From contig JANRJI010000031.1 in assembly GCA_033764055.1 (NCBI GenBank), positions 1-64,000 of the forward strand: a stretch of 64,000 nt of DNA, written 5' to 3'. The notes beneath the pieces were generated by a model that saw only the letters and a list, made by a program, of their open reading frames with translations, was not told the DNA's origin and made no database searches. Below, piece after piece: positions 8,621 to 17,131 of the stretch. The position numbers were made by a program, and so were the translations under genes. How positions within the stretch are numbered: position 1 is the stretch's first letter; every line of letters begins with the position of its first letter. Source of the DNA: Ga0077555 sp033764055. GTDB lineage: Bacteria > Pseudomonadota > Alphaproteobacteria > Rhizobiales > Hyphomicrobiaceae.

Positions 8621-8971
8621 TCACCATCCTCGCAGCAACCGATCGAGCCGGGCACAATACACAGCTCGAATGTGGCGACTGCAAAACGATCCGCCGAGGC
8701 CCTGCCGGTCGCTTGCGGCCCGGACGGTTCGCCGCGCCGCAACACCAAAGGCGTCCGCGGGCGAAATCTCGCTGGCGGACGTTGACCTGTCCGGAACGGA
8801 GCCTGATCGCTCCCCCGCGGACGGCGCCTCTGATCGACAGAGCCTGATTGCCGCGGAAAATGGCCCCCGCCCCGCGAAATGTCAACAACGGCGCTGTCGG
8901 GTGTCGTCGCTGTCGGGCATATCCGTCGGATGGACGACACACGGAGCGGTCGAACCTGCGCGCCCCGCCCC
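8621..8971. other. Intergenic region between enoyl-CoA hydratase and GST genes
   Basis: This 351-bp gap contains a stable hairpin (listed separately) and a 10-base direct repeat, CGCTGTCGGG at 8892-8901 and 8908-8917. Small open frames here have no start signal or family resemblance and overlap each other, so I call no gene. Confidence 0.55.
8752..8781 (-). terminator. Two-part hairpin, likely terminator of the six-gene catabolic operon
   Basis: CGTCCGC (8752-8758) pairs with GCGGACG (8775-8781). Inside it GCGA pairs with TCGC around an AATC loop, leaving a two-base internal mismatch. It lies about 190 bases past the enoyl-CoA hydratase stop and before the GST gene on the same strand. There is no long T-run. 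Confidence 0.42.
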
Positions 8972-9793
8972 CTACGCCTTGCCGTCCGAAAAGCGGCCGT
9001 CGCGCCAGGCCAGGGCGGCTTTCAGGCCCTGCTCGCGCCGGATGCGGCCGAACTCGGCTTTTTCGGCGCTCGGCGTGGCGTTAAGAATGACGTCGATGTC
9101 GAGGGCGGCGCGCAGCGCCTCGCGCATGCCCATGATCTCGTAGGTGCGGTTGAGGGCGCGCTTGGTGAACAGCACCGAGGGGCCGGCCGCCGCCGCAATA
9201 TCGAGCGCCATCCGCCGGCCGAAGGCTTCGAGGTCACCAGCCGGCACGACGTGGTTGACGATGCCGATGGCGTGCGCACGGGCGGCGTCCATCTTGTCGT
9301 TGCCGGTGAGCAGCATCTCGCGCGCGAGCTTCGGACCGACGGCCCACGGCAGCAGCATGGCGACGATGCCGGTGCCGAAACGCACCTCGGGCTCGCCAAA
9401 GCGCGTGCCCTCGGCGGCGATGGTGATGTCGCAGGCGAGGGCCACCTCGAAGGCGCCGGCCATGCAGAAGCCGTGGACGAGCGCGATGGTCGGCTTCGGG
9501 CAATCCCAGAACGCCATGATGAAGTCGAACTGGCGCTCCATCTGGCGGCGCACGTGATCGACCGTCGACATGTCGCGCTCGGCGGCGGCCTTCATGTCGA
9601 AGCCGGCAGAAAAGGCGCGCCCCTCGCCGCGAACGAGGATCGCGCGCACCCCCTCGTCGTCGGCGAGGTGCTTCAGGGCCGCGACGCACTCGTCCATCGC
9701 CTCGTTGTGGAAGGCGTTGAGCACCTGCGGGCGATTGAAGGCCAGCGTCGCAACGGGTCCGTCAGAGGTCAGGGCGATATGCTGCCAGGTCAT
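8972..9793 (-). CDS. Enoyl-CoA hydratase/isomerase (crotonase) family protein
   Basis: A 273-residue crotonase-fold enzyme of normal length. The two oxyanion-hole segments are AFSAGFDMKA and FCMAGAFEVALACD, and glutamates equivalent to the two catalytic acids of crotonase are present in FGEPEVRFG and LAREMLLTG. It hydrates 2-enoyl-CoA or catalyses a related step on a CoA thioester. Start ATG 9793 is seven bases after the stop of the upstream hydrolase gene, so the two are co-transcribed. An upstream ATG would run back into that gene. It is the last gene of a six-gene leftward set starting at 14625. Confidence 0.9.
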   Translation of the reverse strand: MTWQHIALTSDGPVATLAFNRPQVLNAFHNEAMDECVAALKHLADDEGVRAILVRGEGRAFSAGFDMKAAAERDMSTVDHVRRQMERQFDFIMAFWDCPKPTIALVHGFCMAGAFEVALACDITIAAEGTRFGEPEVRFGTGIVAMLLPWAVGPKLAREMLLTGNDKMDAARAHAIGIVNHVVPAGDLEAFGRRMALDIAAAAGPSVLFTKRALNRTYEIMGMREALRAALDIDVILNATPSAEKAEFGRIRREQGLKAALAWRDGRFSDGKA

Positions 9794-9800
9794 GACGGCC

Positions 9801-10631
9801 TCAGGCCTTGGCCATGGCGACGATGCGGGCAACCATCGCGCTCTCGGGGTTGGCCAGCTCCTCGACGACGGTGAAATGGTTGGCACCCGGCACCACGACG
9901 CATTCAGCCTTGACGCCCGCCTTGCTCCAGGCCGCCGTCACCTCGAGCGCTTGACGGATGAACTCCTGCGATTCATCTCCCCCGGCAGCCGCGACGAAAG
10001 TGCGCTCCTTTGCCGGTGCCGCCCACAGCAGCGGGCTCGCTTCGCGCGCCTTGGCCGGGTCGAGCTTGAGGGCCTCGTTGAGGCTCGTCGGGATCAGCGG
10101 CGACAGCTCGAACACGCCGGAGATCGCGTAGCCCGCCTTGACGAGATCGGCCGGTACGCCGCCGACCTTCGACCAGTCCGTCGCCAGCATCGCCGCCGCG
10201 AGATGGCCGCCCGCCGAGTGGCCGACCACGACCGGGCGCTGCTTGGTCCTCTCCCACAACGTCTTCAGGCAGCGGCGCAACTCCCCGATGATGTCCATGA
10301 TGGAGGCAGCCGGACACAGCGTATACGACGGCATCGCCACGGCCACGCCGCGCGCGTTGAGCTCTCTGGCCAGGAAGCCGTTGCCCTTGCGGTCGCCCCG
10401 TTGCCAGTAGCCGCCGTGGATGTAGACCACGAGCGGCACATCGTTGCCGCCGGCCTTCGGCCGGAACAGATCGTAGCGGTGACGTTGGCCGGAGCCATAG
10501 CTCAGGTCGAGCTCGGCCTTCGCCTCCTTCAGATAGGCCTCGGACGCCTTGGCCCAGCGCTCCTGGATCTGGGAATGCTCCGGAACGCGCTTCCGGTTGT
10601 TGTACTCGGCCTCGAGATCGAGCGCGGGCAT
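9801..10631 (-). CDS. Alpha/beta hydrolase, arylformamidase (kynurenine formamidase)-like
   Basis: A 276-residue alpha/beta hydrolase. It carries the oxyanion HGG motif (VVYIHGGYW), the nucleophile elbow GHSAGG, and the catalytic His in GANHFTVVE. The arrangement resembles the BAH/arylformamidase group, which hydrolyses N-formylkynurenine and other small amides or esters. No other kynurenine-pathway gene is nearby, so an ester or amide hydrolase role in the surrounding catabolic operon is more likely. The stop is seven bases before the enoyl-CoA hydratase start. Confidence 0.85.
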   Translation of the reverse strand: MPALDLEAEYNNRKRVPEHSQIQERWAKASEAYLKEAKAELDLSYGSGQRHRYDLFRPKAGGNDVPLVVYIHGGYWQRGDRKGNGFLARELNARGVAVAMPSYTLCPAASIMDIIGELRRCLKTLWERTKQRPVVVGHSAGGHLAAAMLATDWSKVGGVPADLVKAGYAISGVFELSPLIPTSLNEALKLDPAKAREASPLLWAAPAKERTFVAAAGGDESQEFIRQALEVTAAWSKAGVKAECVVVPGANHFTVVEELANPESAMVARIVAMAKA

Positions 10632-10712
10632 GGAAGTCTCCTGGCTGTGCGGTGTGCAGCGCCCGGAGGCGCCACTGGCGGCGAGCGGTGAGGCCCGGTG
10701 CGGACGGGCCGG

Positions 10713-11762
10713 CTATTTCCAAGAGGTGGCGAAGCCCTCGAACGGGCTCGGGATGCGGCGGGCGGTCTCGATGACGGCTTTGAGCACGGCAGGGTCGGTG
10801 CCGGGCGTCGCCTCGATCGAAACGCTGTCGACGACCCCACCGAACCGCTCGGCGATCCGTTCGGGAAGCTCGTCATAGGTGCCGACGGCCGCGAACAGAT
10901 TGAGCACCTCGTCGGGCACGGCAGCAGCCATGGAGCTCCACTCCCCGTTCTTCGCCATGCCCGACAGCTTGACGCCCAGATCCTCGTAGCCGTGCAGCCC
11001 GAGCACCGGTCGATAGGCCGGCGTCGAGCCGTAGAAGGCGACCCGGTAGCGGACGTGCTCCGCGGCCTCCCTGACGGCGGCCTTGTCGGGACCTGTGGCG
11101 ACGAACCCGCCACCCGAGATCTCGAACGTGGAGCGGTCACGGCCGGATGCGGCGAAGCCCGCCTCGATCTCCGGCATCACGACCTTCTCGATGTAGCCGC
11201 GCGTGCAGAACGAATGCAGCCGCACGCCATCGCAGAGCCGCCCGGCGAGCCGCTGCATGGCCGGCCCGACGGCGGCGATGGTGATCGGCACCATGGGGAG
11301 GTCGCTCGGCTCCTGCGCGAACTCGGGCGTCATCAGCGTGAAGGTGTAGGTCTGGCCGCGATAGTCGAGCTTCTCGCCGCTCTTCCAGCTTCGCCAGATG
11401 GCGCGCAAGGCCTCGACGTACTCGGCCATGCGCGGGGCCGGCGGCGACCACGGCACGCTGAAGCGGCGCTCGTTGTGCCCCTTCACCTGGCTGCCGAGCC
11501 CGAGCACGAACCGGCCACGCGAGTTGCGCTGCAGGTCCCACGCGAGGCCGGCCACGATCATCGGGCTCCGCGGGAAGGCGATGGCGACGGAGGTCGCGAG
11601 GCCGATGCGGTCGGTCGTCAGGGTCGCGGGTATGAGCGTTGCGAACGGGTCGTGCTTGAGCTCGTTCGCCTGTATCTGACCGAAGCCCGTGGCCTCCGCG
11701 ACCTTGGCCGCATCGGCCGTCGCACGCCAGTCGCCGCCCGGTATCACGGTCGAAATGCGCAT
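10713..11762 (-). CDS. LLM-class flavin-dependent oxidoreductase (TIGR03617-like)
   Basis: A 349-residue luciferase-like TIM-barrel protein. GRFVLGLGSQVKGHNERRF is the conserved flavin/F420-binding segment, and the C-terminal IPSPFEGF region is typical of the subgroup described as probable F420-dependent oxidoreductases (MSMEG_2256 type). In proteobacteria many members use FMN, so the cofactor is open. Two ATGs lie six bases apart (11768 and 11762). The GGGAGG at 11769-11774 abuts the first but is correctly spaced for the second, so the protein should begin MRISTVIPGG. Co-directional with the GMC oxidoreductase 44 bp upstream. Confidence 0.88.
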   Translation of the reverse strand: MRISTVIPGGDWRATADAAKVAEATGFGQIQANELKHDPFATLIPATLTTDRIGLATSVAIAFPRSPMIVAGLAWDLQRNSRGRFVLGLGSQVKGHNERRFSVPWSPPAPRMAEYVEALRAIWRSWKSGEKLDYRGQTYTFTLMTPEFAQEPSDLPMVPITIAAVGPAMQRLAGRLCDGVRLHSFCTRGYIEKVVMPEIEAGFAASGRDRSTFEISGGGFVATGPDKAAVREAAEHVRYRVAFYGSTPAYRPVLGLHGYEDLGVKLSGMAKNGEWSSMAAAVPDEVLNLFAAVGTYDELPERIAERFGGVVDSVSIEATPGTDPAVLKAVIETARRIPSPFEGFATSWK

Positions 11763-11768
11763 CCCCAT

Positions 11769-11774
11769 CCTCCC
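11769..11774 (-). promoter_or_regulatory. Ribosome binding site deciding the LLM gene start
   Basis: GGGAGG directly precedes ATG 11768 with no spacer and stands six bases before ATG 11762, so translation should start at the second ATG. Confidence 0.6.
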
Positions 11775-11806
11775 TCGATAACGTTGCTGTCGGCGCAGCG
11801 ACCGAG

Positions 11807-13429
11807 CTACCTCGAGGCCTTCGAGTCCTCGAGGATCATGTCGGAGGCCTTCTCGGCGATCATGATGGTCGGCGCGTTCGTGTTGCCCGAGATCATGTTC
11901 GGCATGATCGAGGCGTCGACCACCCGCAGGCCGGCGACGCCCCGGACACGCAGCCGTTGGTCGACGACGGCCATCGGATCCGAGCCCATCTTGCACGTCC
12001 CGCACGGATGGAACACGGTGGCGCCAGCTTTCTTCGCGACATCGAGCATGTCCTCATCCGTCTTGATCTCGCTGCCTGGGAAGTGCTCGCGCAGCGTGAC
12101 GCGGCGGAAGGCCGGCTGATTGGCGATCCGGCGGGCGAGCCGCATGCCGTCGAGCGTCGTCTGCCTGTCTGTCTCGGTGGCGAGATAGTTGGCGATGATC
12201 GCTGGGTGCTGGCGCGGATCGGCCGAGACGATGTGCTGGTGGCCGCGGCTGTCCGGCCGCAGCACGCAGATCGAGGCCGTGACACCCCAGAACTCGTGCA
12301 GCCCCTGCCCCGGCCGCTCGGCCGAAAGCGGCATGAAGTGGAACTGGATGTCCGGCTCCTCCAGCTCGGGCCGCGTCTTGAGGAATGCCCCCGCCACGCC
12401 TGCGCCGATGGTCAGGATGCCGCGTCGCGTCGCCATATACTCGAGGCCGGTCGTGAACTGCCGCCAAGGGCTGTTCCAGACCGCGTTCAGGCTCTCCGGC
12501 GTCGTGACCTCGTAAATGAAGCGGACCTGATAGTGGTCCTGAAGGTTCTCGCCGACCCCCTTCAGGTCGTGGCGAACCTCCACGCCCGCCTGGCGCAAGA
12601 CCTCCGGCTGGCCGATGCCCGACAGCTCGAGAATCTGCGGCGAGCCGATCGCGCCCGCCGACAGGATCACCTCGCGCCGGGCCTTGATTGCCCGCATCTT
12701 GTCGCCCTGGACATAGCGCACCCCCGTGGCCCGCTTGCCATCGAGGATGATGCTGGCGACGCCGGCATCGGTGACCACTCGGAGGTTTGTGCGCGTGGCA
12801 GCCGGATGCAGGTAGGCCATCGCCGTCGAGGCCCGCCGCCCGTCGCGGGTGGTCAGCTGGTAGTAGCCGGCGCCTTCCTGGCTCGGTCCGTTGAAGTCAC
12901 GCGTGCGCGGAAAGCCGGCCTCCACCGCCGCATCGATGAAGGCGTCGCACAAGCCGTTGCGCATGCGTACATCGGTGACGGCGAGTGGTCCGCCGCTGCC
13001 GTGGAGCTCATCGGCCCCGCGCTCCTGGTCCTCGGCGCGCATGAAGTAAGGCAGCACGTCCTTGAACGCCCAGCCCTCGTTGCCGAGCTGACGCCAGACG
13101 TCGTAGTCGCGGTGCTGGCCGCGCACATAGAGCAGGCCGTTGATCGACGACGAGCCGCCGAGCACGCGTCCCCGCGGCCAGGGCACGACCCGGCCGTCGA
13201 GATTCGGCTCCGGCCCGGCTCCGTACTGCCAGGTCACGTCCGGGTTGTACATCGTGCGGAAATAGCCGGCCGGGATATGGATCCACGGGTTGGTGTCGCG
13301 GCCGCCGGCTTCGAGCAGCGCGACTGTCGTGCGGCCGTCCTCGGAAAGACGGTTGGCCAGCACGCACCCGGCTGATCCCGCGCCGATGATGACGTAGTCG
13401 TAGGTTCCCTCGGGCGTATCGGCGGCCAT
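11807..13429 (-). CDS. GMC-family FAD-dependent alcohol oxidoreductase
   Basis: A 540-residue glucose-methanol-choline oxidoreductase, close to choline dehydrogenase in length. The FAD motif GAGSAGCVLANRL is near the N-terminus, followed by WPRGRVLGGSSSINGLLYVRG (PROSITE GMC signature 1) and SAGAIGSPQILELSGIG (signature 2). The catalytic His is in FHPCGTCKMG and the second active-site position is the Asn of ISGNTNAPT. It oxidises a primary alcohol to an aldehyde, passing electrons to oxygen or an acceptor. Start ATG 13429 is preceded by GAGGA about eight bases upstream. Neighbours suggest it acts within an unassigned catabolic route. Confidence 0.92.
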   Translation of the reverse strand: MAADTPEGTYDYVIIGAGSAGCVLANRLSEDGRTTVALLEAGGRDTNPWIHIPAGYFRTMYNPDVTWQYGAGPEPNLDGRVVPWPRGRVLGGSSSINGLLYVRGQHRDYDVWRQLGNEGWAFKDVLPYFMRAEDQERGADELHGSGGPLAVTDVRMRNGLCDAFIDAAVEAGFPRTRDFNGPSQEGAGYYQLTTRDGRRASTAMAYLHPAATRTNLRVVTDAGVASIILDGKRATGVRYVQGDKMRAIKARREVILSAGAIGSPQILELSGIGQPEVLRQAGVEVRHDLKGVGENLQDHYQVRFIYEVTTPESLNAVWNSPWRQFTTGLEYMATRRGILTIGAGVAGAFLKTRPELEEPDIQFHFMPLSAERPGQGLHEFWGVTASICVLRPDSRGHQHIVSADPRQHPAIIANYLATETDRQTTLDGMRLARRIANQPAFRRVTLREHFPGSEIKTDEDMLDVAKKAGATVFHPCGTCKMGSDPMAVVDQRLRVRGVAGLRVVDASIMPNMISGNTNAPTIMIAEKASDMILEDSKASR

Positions 13430-13537
13430 TACAGTCCTCGTGCACGTGCTCACAATTCGACCGCGGCGCTCGCCCGGTCGCTCGGCGCGGACTTTATGCA
13501 CGGGGGCGGCGGATGCCAACGAGGATCGTCAGTCGTG

Positions 13538-14212
13538 TCAGGCGGGAGAGGGCCAGATCCGCTTGAACACCCCCGGCGAGCCGTCGTCGTGGCGCATCAT
13601 CGGCCGGATACGGGCTGTCCAGGGATTGGAGAATTGTGCTGCGTTCCAGGCCGGCGTCTCTGCCACGTTCGGGTCCGCGAGCTCATAGACCGTCATGTAT
13701 CTCGGCTCGCACTCGACCGCCGCATAGCGCCGTGCCGAGACGACGCCCGGCACCTTGAGATAGGGCGGAATATAGGCCGTGTTGTACCAAGCGTTCCACT
13801 CATCCTCGAACGCCGCCGGAATGCTCATGCGGCCGATCTGCAGGAAGGGCGCGGGATCGCGCGTCGCCTCGATCGGTTGGGTACGCGTCGGAAAGATCTG
13901 CCGGTAGGCATTCAGGATGTAATTGCGCCCGATATGGCCGCCGGAGATCCTCTGCCGTCCGGACGATGGCTGGTAGCGCACGGTATCGAGGAAGGCAGCG
14001 CTCTTGAGGACGTTGTGGTCCTCGAGCTCGTACATGGCAAGGTATCGCGGGCCGCCCTTGAGCGCGACGTAGCGGGCACCCTGGAGAAACCCCGGGATGG
14101 CGGCGAGACGCGGCACATGCTCCGCGTCGTACCATGCGTTGAACTCGGCGTCGTACTCGGCGTCGATGTCCGTCCAGGCCATCAAGAGGCCGGTGCCGCG
14201 CGTTTTTGCCAT
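13538..14212 (-). CDS. Protein with two tandem dimeric alpha/beta-barrel-like domains
   Basis: A 224-residue protein built from two related halves. The first has MAWTDIDAEYDAEFNAWYD and IPGFLQGARY, the second FEDEWNAWYNTAYI and VPGVVSARRYAAVE, each ending with a YLAMYELED or YMTVYELAD strand. This D/E-x3-FNxWYxxxHxP...PGF pattern is typical of the small ferredoxin-fold family (EthD/DUF4286-like) found beside aromatic or xenobiotic degradation genes. Their role is mostly unknown; some act as isomerases, lyases or accessory proteins. Start ATG 14212 (MAKTRGTG). It lies between the NIPSNAP and GMC genes in the same direction. Confidence 0.8.
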   Translation of the reverse strand: MAKTRGTGLLMAWTDIDAEYDAEFNAWYDAEHVPRLAAIPGFLQGARYVALKGGPRYLAMYELEDHNVLKSAAFLDTVRYQPSSGRQRISGGHIGRNYILNAYRQIFPTRTQPIEATRDPAPFLQIGRMSIPAAFEDEWNAWYNTAYIPPYLKVPGVVSARRYAAVECEPRYMTVYELADPNVAETPAWNAAQFSNPWTARIRPMMRHDDGSPGVFKRIWPSPA

Positions 14213-14298
14213 GGGTTTCCCCGTTTCGTGTTGCAGAGCAAAAGGCTGGCGCCCGACCCGGCCCGGGGGGCGGGCCAAGAGACGTGCGCCGCGATCGC

Positions 14299-14625
14299 TT
14301 ACGGATGTGGGCCCCACGGCGCCTCGGTCATCAGCTTGACCTCTTGGGTCATGACCAGCGGCCGGAACTTGGAGGCAAAGCCCTCGACGAAATCCTTGTT
14401 GGCGAACACGGCCGCCCAGTGGGCCCGGCGGTCGGCGTCGTCCTTGAACTTCCAGATGTGCACCAGCTGATTGATCATGCCTGTATCGGCGACGAAGTAG
14501 CCGACGAGGTTCTTGTCGTGGCCGCCTTTCCTCAGAGCCGGGAAGCCGAGCTCGGTATAGAGCTTCTGCGCCTCGCCCATCTTGCCCACCTGGAGCGTGT
14601 AGGTGCGCATCTCGTAGAGTGCCAT
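14299..14625 (-). CDS. NIPSNAP family protein
   Basis: A 108-residue NIPSNAP domain, starting ALYEMRTYTLQVGK and containing VGYFVADTGMINQLVHIW and a DRRAHW motif, all typical of the family. The fold is a dimeric alpha/beta barrel related to EthD and Dabb proteins. Bacterial NIPSNAP proteins occur in catabolic operons and their biochemical role is not established. Start ATG 14625 is preceded by AAGGGA. It is the first gene of the six-gene leftward set. Confidence 0.9.
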   Translation of the reverse strand: MALYEMRTYTLQVGKMGEAQKLYTELGFPALRKGGHDKNLVGYFVADTGMINQLVHIWKFKDDADRRAHWAAVFANKDFVEGFASKFRPLVMTQEVKLMTEAPWGPHP

Positions 14626-14737
14626 GAAGGATCCCTTCCACCAGTGGAGAGGCTCATTGAGGCATCTCCGGCGTGGGTGCGCAAGGATCGGTCGCCGCGA
14701 GCCGACCAGCCCTTGCGCCCGGTTGCCGACGCAGCCT

Positions 14738-15385
14738 TCAACGGGGCGCGACGAGACCGAGCAGCCCGATCGCCACGATCCATGCCGCTGCGATCTGCAT
14801 GGCGAGGGTCCCGTGCCGGCGCCGCAGGAGCGCCAGCGGCAGCCCCAGAGCCAGGACGACAGCGCCGATCGCAATGACCGCCCCGGCCGTCACCTCCAGT
14901 GCTCCGATCAGTCCGGGCCGCTCCCGCACGAGGCCGAGGCCCACCATCGTGCCGGCCGCAAGCGCAGCCACGACCGCGGTCCCGCTGCCGCTCCGGCAAC
15001 CGGCCGCGACGAGAGCACCGAGCATGACGGCGACCATCAACGGCAGCCGCCACAAGCCGGGCACGAGCATCGCCGACGGCTGTAGCGCGACGCCCACGGC
15101 GGTGCCGAAGGTTGCAGCAGCCAGGACAACGGGACCCAGCGCAATCCTTCCCCCGGCCCCGACGACGAGCGCCAGTGCCAGCAGGCACAGCAGAAGCTCG
15201 ATCTCGACCAGCGGATGCACGACGAGCGAGGCGAAGCCGGTGAAGCCGAGCACCTCGTGCGCCTCGGCCGGCACGGCAGATGCAAGAACAGCCGATGCAG
15301 TAGCCGAGAGATGCCCTATGCTACACGGGCGACGTCCGGCGGCAGCGCCTTGCACCAGCACTTGATGGCGGAGACGCTTCTTCAT
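14738..15385 (-). CDS. Small integral membrane protein with N-terminal signal, distantly HupE/UreJ-like
   Basis: A 215-residue hydrophobic protein. A signal-like N-terminus ends at AEAHE (about residue 44), followed by five or six hydrophobic segments. The start of the mature part, HEVLGFTGFASLVVHPLVE, resembles HupE/UreJ proteins, which have a His-rich AHP start and a conserved HP pair and carry nickel or similar cargo. The usual histidines are mostly missing, so metal transport should not be assumed. No hydrogenase or urease genes are nearby. Start ATG 15385 has GGAG seven bases upstream. It is divergent from bpt with a 70-bp shared promoter region. Confidence 0.6.
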   Translation of the reverse strand: MKKRLRHQVLVQGAAAGRRPCSIGHLSATASAVLASAVPAEAHEVLGFTGFASLVVHPLVEIELLLCLLALALVVGAGGRIALGPVVLAAATFGTAVGVALQPSAMLVPGLWRLPLMVAVMLGALVAAGCRSGSGTAVVAALAAGTMVGLGLVRERPGLIGALEVTAGAVIAIGAVVLALGLPLALLRRRHGTLAMQIAAAWIVAIGLLGLVAPR

Positions 15386-15455
15386 AATTTGCTCCGCTCG
15401 GGTGCCACGATCCCAATCGCGGCTCGCTGAGAATAACAGGACTGTTGGGGACGGC

Positions 15456-16220
15456 ATGACCGAGCAGCAGAAGAACTTTCCCGAGTTCTACGTCACCGCC
15501 CCGCAGGCCTGCCCGTACCTGAAGGGACGGCACGAGCGCAAGCTGTTCACTCACCTGACGCACGACAAGCCACGCCCCCTGATCGACAGCCTGTTGCGCG
15601 GCGGCTTCCGCCGAAGCCAGAACATTGCCTACATGCCGTACTGCGACGGCTGTCAGGCCTGCGTCTCGGTGCGGGTGGTCGTCGATGAGTTCGAGCCCAG
15701 CCGATCGTTCCGCCGCGTCGTTGCGCGCAACTATGATCTGGCTGCCAGACGCGTGCCGGCAGTGCCGACCTCGGAGCAGTACAGCCTCTTCCGCACCTAC
15801 ATCGACGACCGGCACGGCGACGGCGGCATGGCCGACATGACCGTGCTCGACTATGCGATGATGGTCGAGGACTCGATCATCGAGACCTCGCTGACCGAGT
15901 ACCGGCTCCCCACGGGACCGTCGCTGGCGGGCCAGAGCGGACGAGAGTTGCGCGCGGCGAAGGGTCCGCTCGTCGGCATCGCCCTCTGCGACCGCCTCTC
16001 GGACGGCATCTCGATGGTCTACAGCTTCTACGACACGCGCGAGGAGAGCCGCAGCCTCGGCACCTACATGATCCTCGAGCACATCGCCGAGGCGAAGCGC
16101 CTGGGCCTGCCCTACCTCTATCTCGGGTACTGGATCGAGGGCTCACCCAAGATGAGCTACAAGCGTCGCTTCGGGCCGCAGCAGCATCTGGGGGCCAACG
16201 GGTGGCAGACGGTCGGATGA
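15456..16220 (+). CDS. bpt: Aspartate/glutamate leucyltransferase (Bpt)
   Basis: A 254-residue Bpt/Ate1-fold enzyme that transfers leucine from Leu-tRNA to N-terminal Asp or Glu, marking proteins for ClpS/ClpAP degradation by the N-degron pathway. The family features are the N-terminal CPYLKGRHERKLFTHL block, PYCDGCQACVSVRV with its conserved cysteines, and the acetyltransferase-like C-terminal half with LGYWIEGSPKMSYKRRF. Start ATG 15456 (MTEQQKNFPEFY) has GGGGA upstream and fits family length; the longer frame from 15402 lacks support. It appears to be monocistronic or the first gene before the membrane protein at 16298. Confidence 0.93.
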   Translation: MTEQQKNFPEFYVTAPQACPYLKGRHERKLFTHLTHDKPRPLIDSLLRGGFRRSQNIAYMPYCDGCQACVSVRVVVDEFEPSRSFRRVVARNYDLAARRVPAVPTSEQYSLFRTYIDDRHGDGGMADMTVLDYAMMVEDSIIETSLTEYRLPTGPSLAGQSGRELRAAKGPLVGIALCDRLSDGISMVYSFYDTREESRSLGTYMILEHIAEAKRLGLPYLYLGYWIEGSPKMSYKRRFGPQQHLGANGWQTVG

Positions 16221-16297
16221 GCCGGCAAGCATAGGCTGCGCGCCGTCGCGGGCAATCTTGCGTCCCCTATCCACACCCGAGACGATCGAGCGCGCTG

Positions 16298-17119
16298 ATG
16301 ACGGCCGGCCTCGACGACCTCCTGGCGGGAACGCCGCTCCTGCCGCTGCTGATGCGGATGGGCATCGTCGCCATGCTCGTCGTGACGATAGCGCTGGTGG
16401 CCGAGCGGCTCGGACCGTTCCTCGGGGCCATGGTGGCTTCCCTGCCGCTCAACACGGGTCCGATCTACGTGCTGCTCGCGCTCGAGCACGATGCGGCCTA
16501 TTTCGCGCGGATGACGGTGCCGTCAGCCGCGATCTGCGGCGCCATTCCGGTCTTCGTGCTGGTCTATGCCATGCTTGCCCCGACACAGTCGGCGCTCGTC
16601 AGCGTGCTCGGAGCGATGATCGCCTGGTCGGCGCTCGCGGCGGCCGTGCAGGCGCGGGATTGGTCATTGCCGGAAGCACTACTGTTCGTCGCCCCGATCT
16701 ACGCCGTGGCGATGCCGCTGGCGCAGGGCTTCACGCGGGGCGTCGCCATCCGCACAGCCAGGCGCCGCACCGGGGACCTGTTCGTTCGTGCCACACTCGC
16801 TGCCGCCTTCGCCGGATTCGTCATCGTCGCCAGCAAGCATGTGCCACCAGACGTGACGGGCGTCCTCGCCGTCATGCCGATCCTGATGGCGAGCCTGGCG
16901 CTGGTCATGCACGCACGCGTCGGGGGGCCGGCAACGGCGGCTCTGCTGGCCAACACCCTGATCGGCATGGTCGGCATGGTGCTGGCGTTCGCACTCATCC
17001 ACCTGACGATCGAGTCGATCGGCATCTGGGCTGCGCTCGCGCTGGGGCTCGCGACCACGATCCTCTGGAATCTGATGCTGATCGCGGCGCGCAGGGCCTG
17101 GCGGGCACGGACCTCCTGA
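16298..17119 (+). CDS. Polytopic membrane protein of unknown function
   Basis: A 273-residue protein with about eight hydrophobic segments. Two segments look related, GPFLGAMVASLPLNTGPIYV near residue 45 and TGVLAVMPILMASLALVMHA near residue 185, each a Gly/Pro-broken helix followed by a hydrophobic stretch. This suggests an internal duplication as seen in small permeases. Short positive loops (RTARRRTGD at about 150) indicate topology but no substrate. I do not recognise a named family. It follows bpt by 77 bp on the same strand. Confidence 0.7.
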   Translation: MTAGLDDLLAGTPLLPLLMRMGIVAMLVVTIALVAERLGPFLGAMVASLPLNTGPIYVLLALEHDAAYFARMTVPSAAICGAIPVFVLVYAMLAPTQSALVSVLGAMIAWSALAAAVQARDWSLPEALLFVAPIYAVAMPLAQGFTRGVAIRTARRRTGDLFVRATLAAAFAGFVIVASKHVPPDVTGVLAVMPILMASLALVMHARVGGPATAALLANTLIGMVGMVLAFALIHLTIESIGIWAALALGLATTILWNLMLIAARRAWRARTS

Positions 17120-17131
17120 AGCAGGTGGGGC

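Noticed and set aside
8892..8917. Short direct repeat (CGCTGTCGGG twice) as a possible CRISPR or attachment site
   Set aside because: Two 10-base copies 16 bases apart in GC-rich DNA are likely chance; no third copy, integrase or spacer-like pattern exists.
14738..15385. Nickel/hydrogenase accessory protein HupE
   Set aside because: Only the start of the mature part is similar, most conserved histidines are missing and no hydrogenase or urease genes are near.
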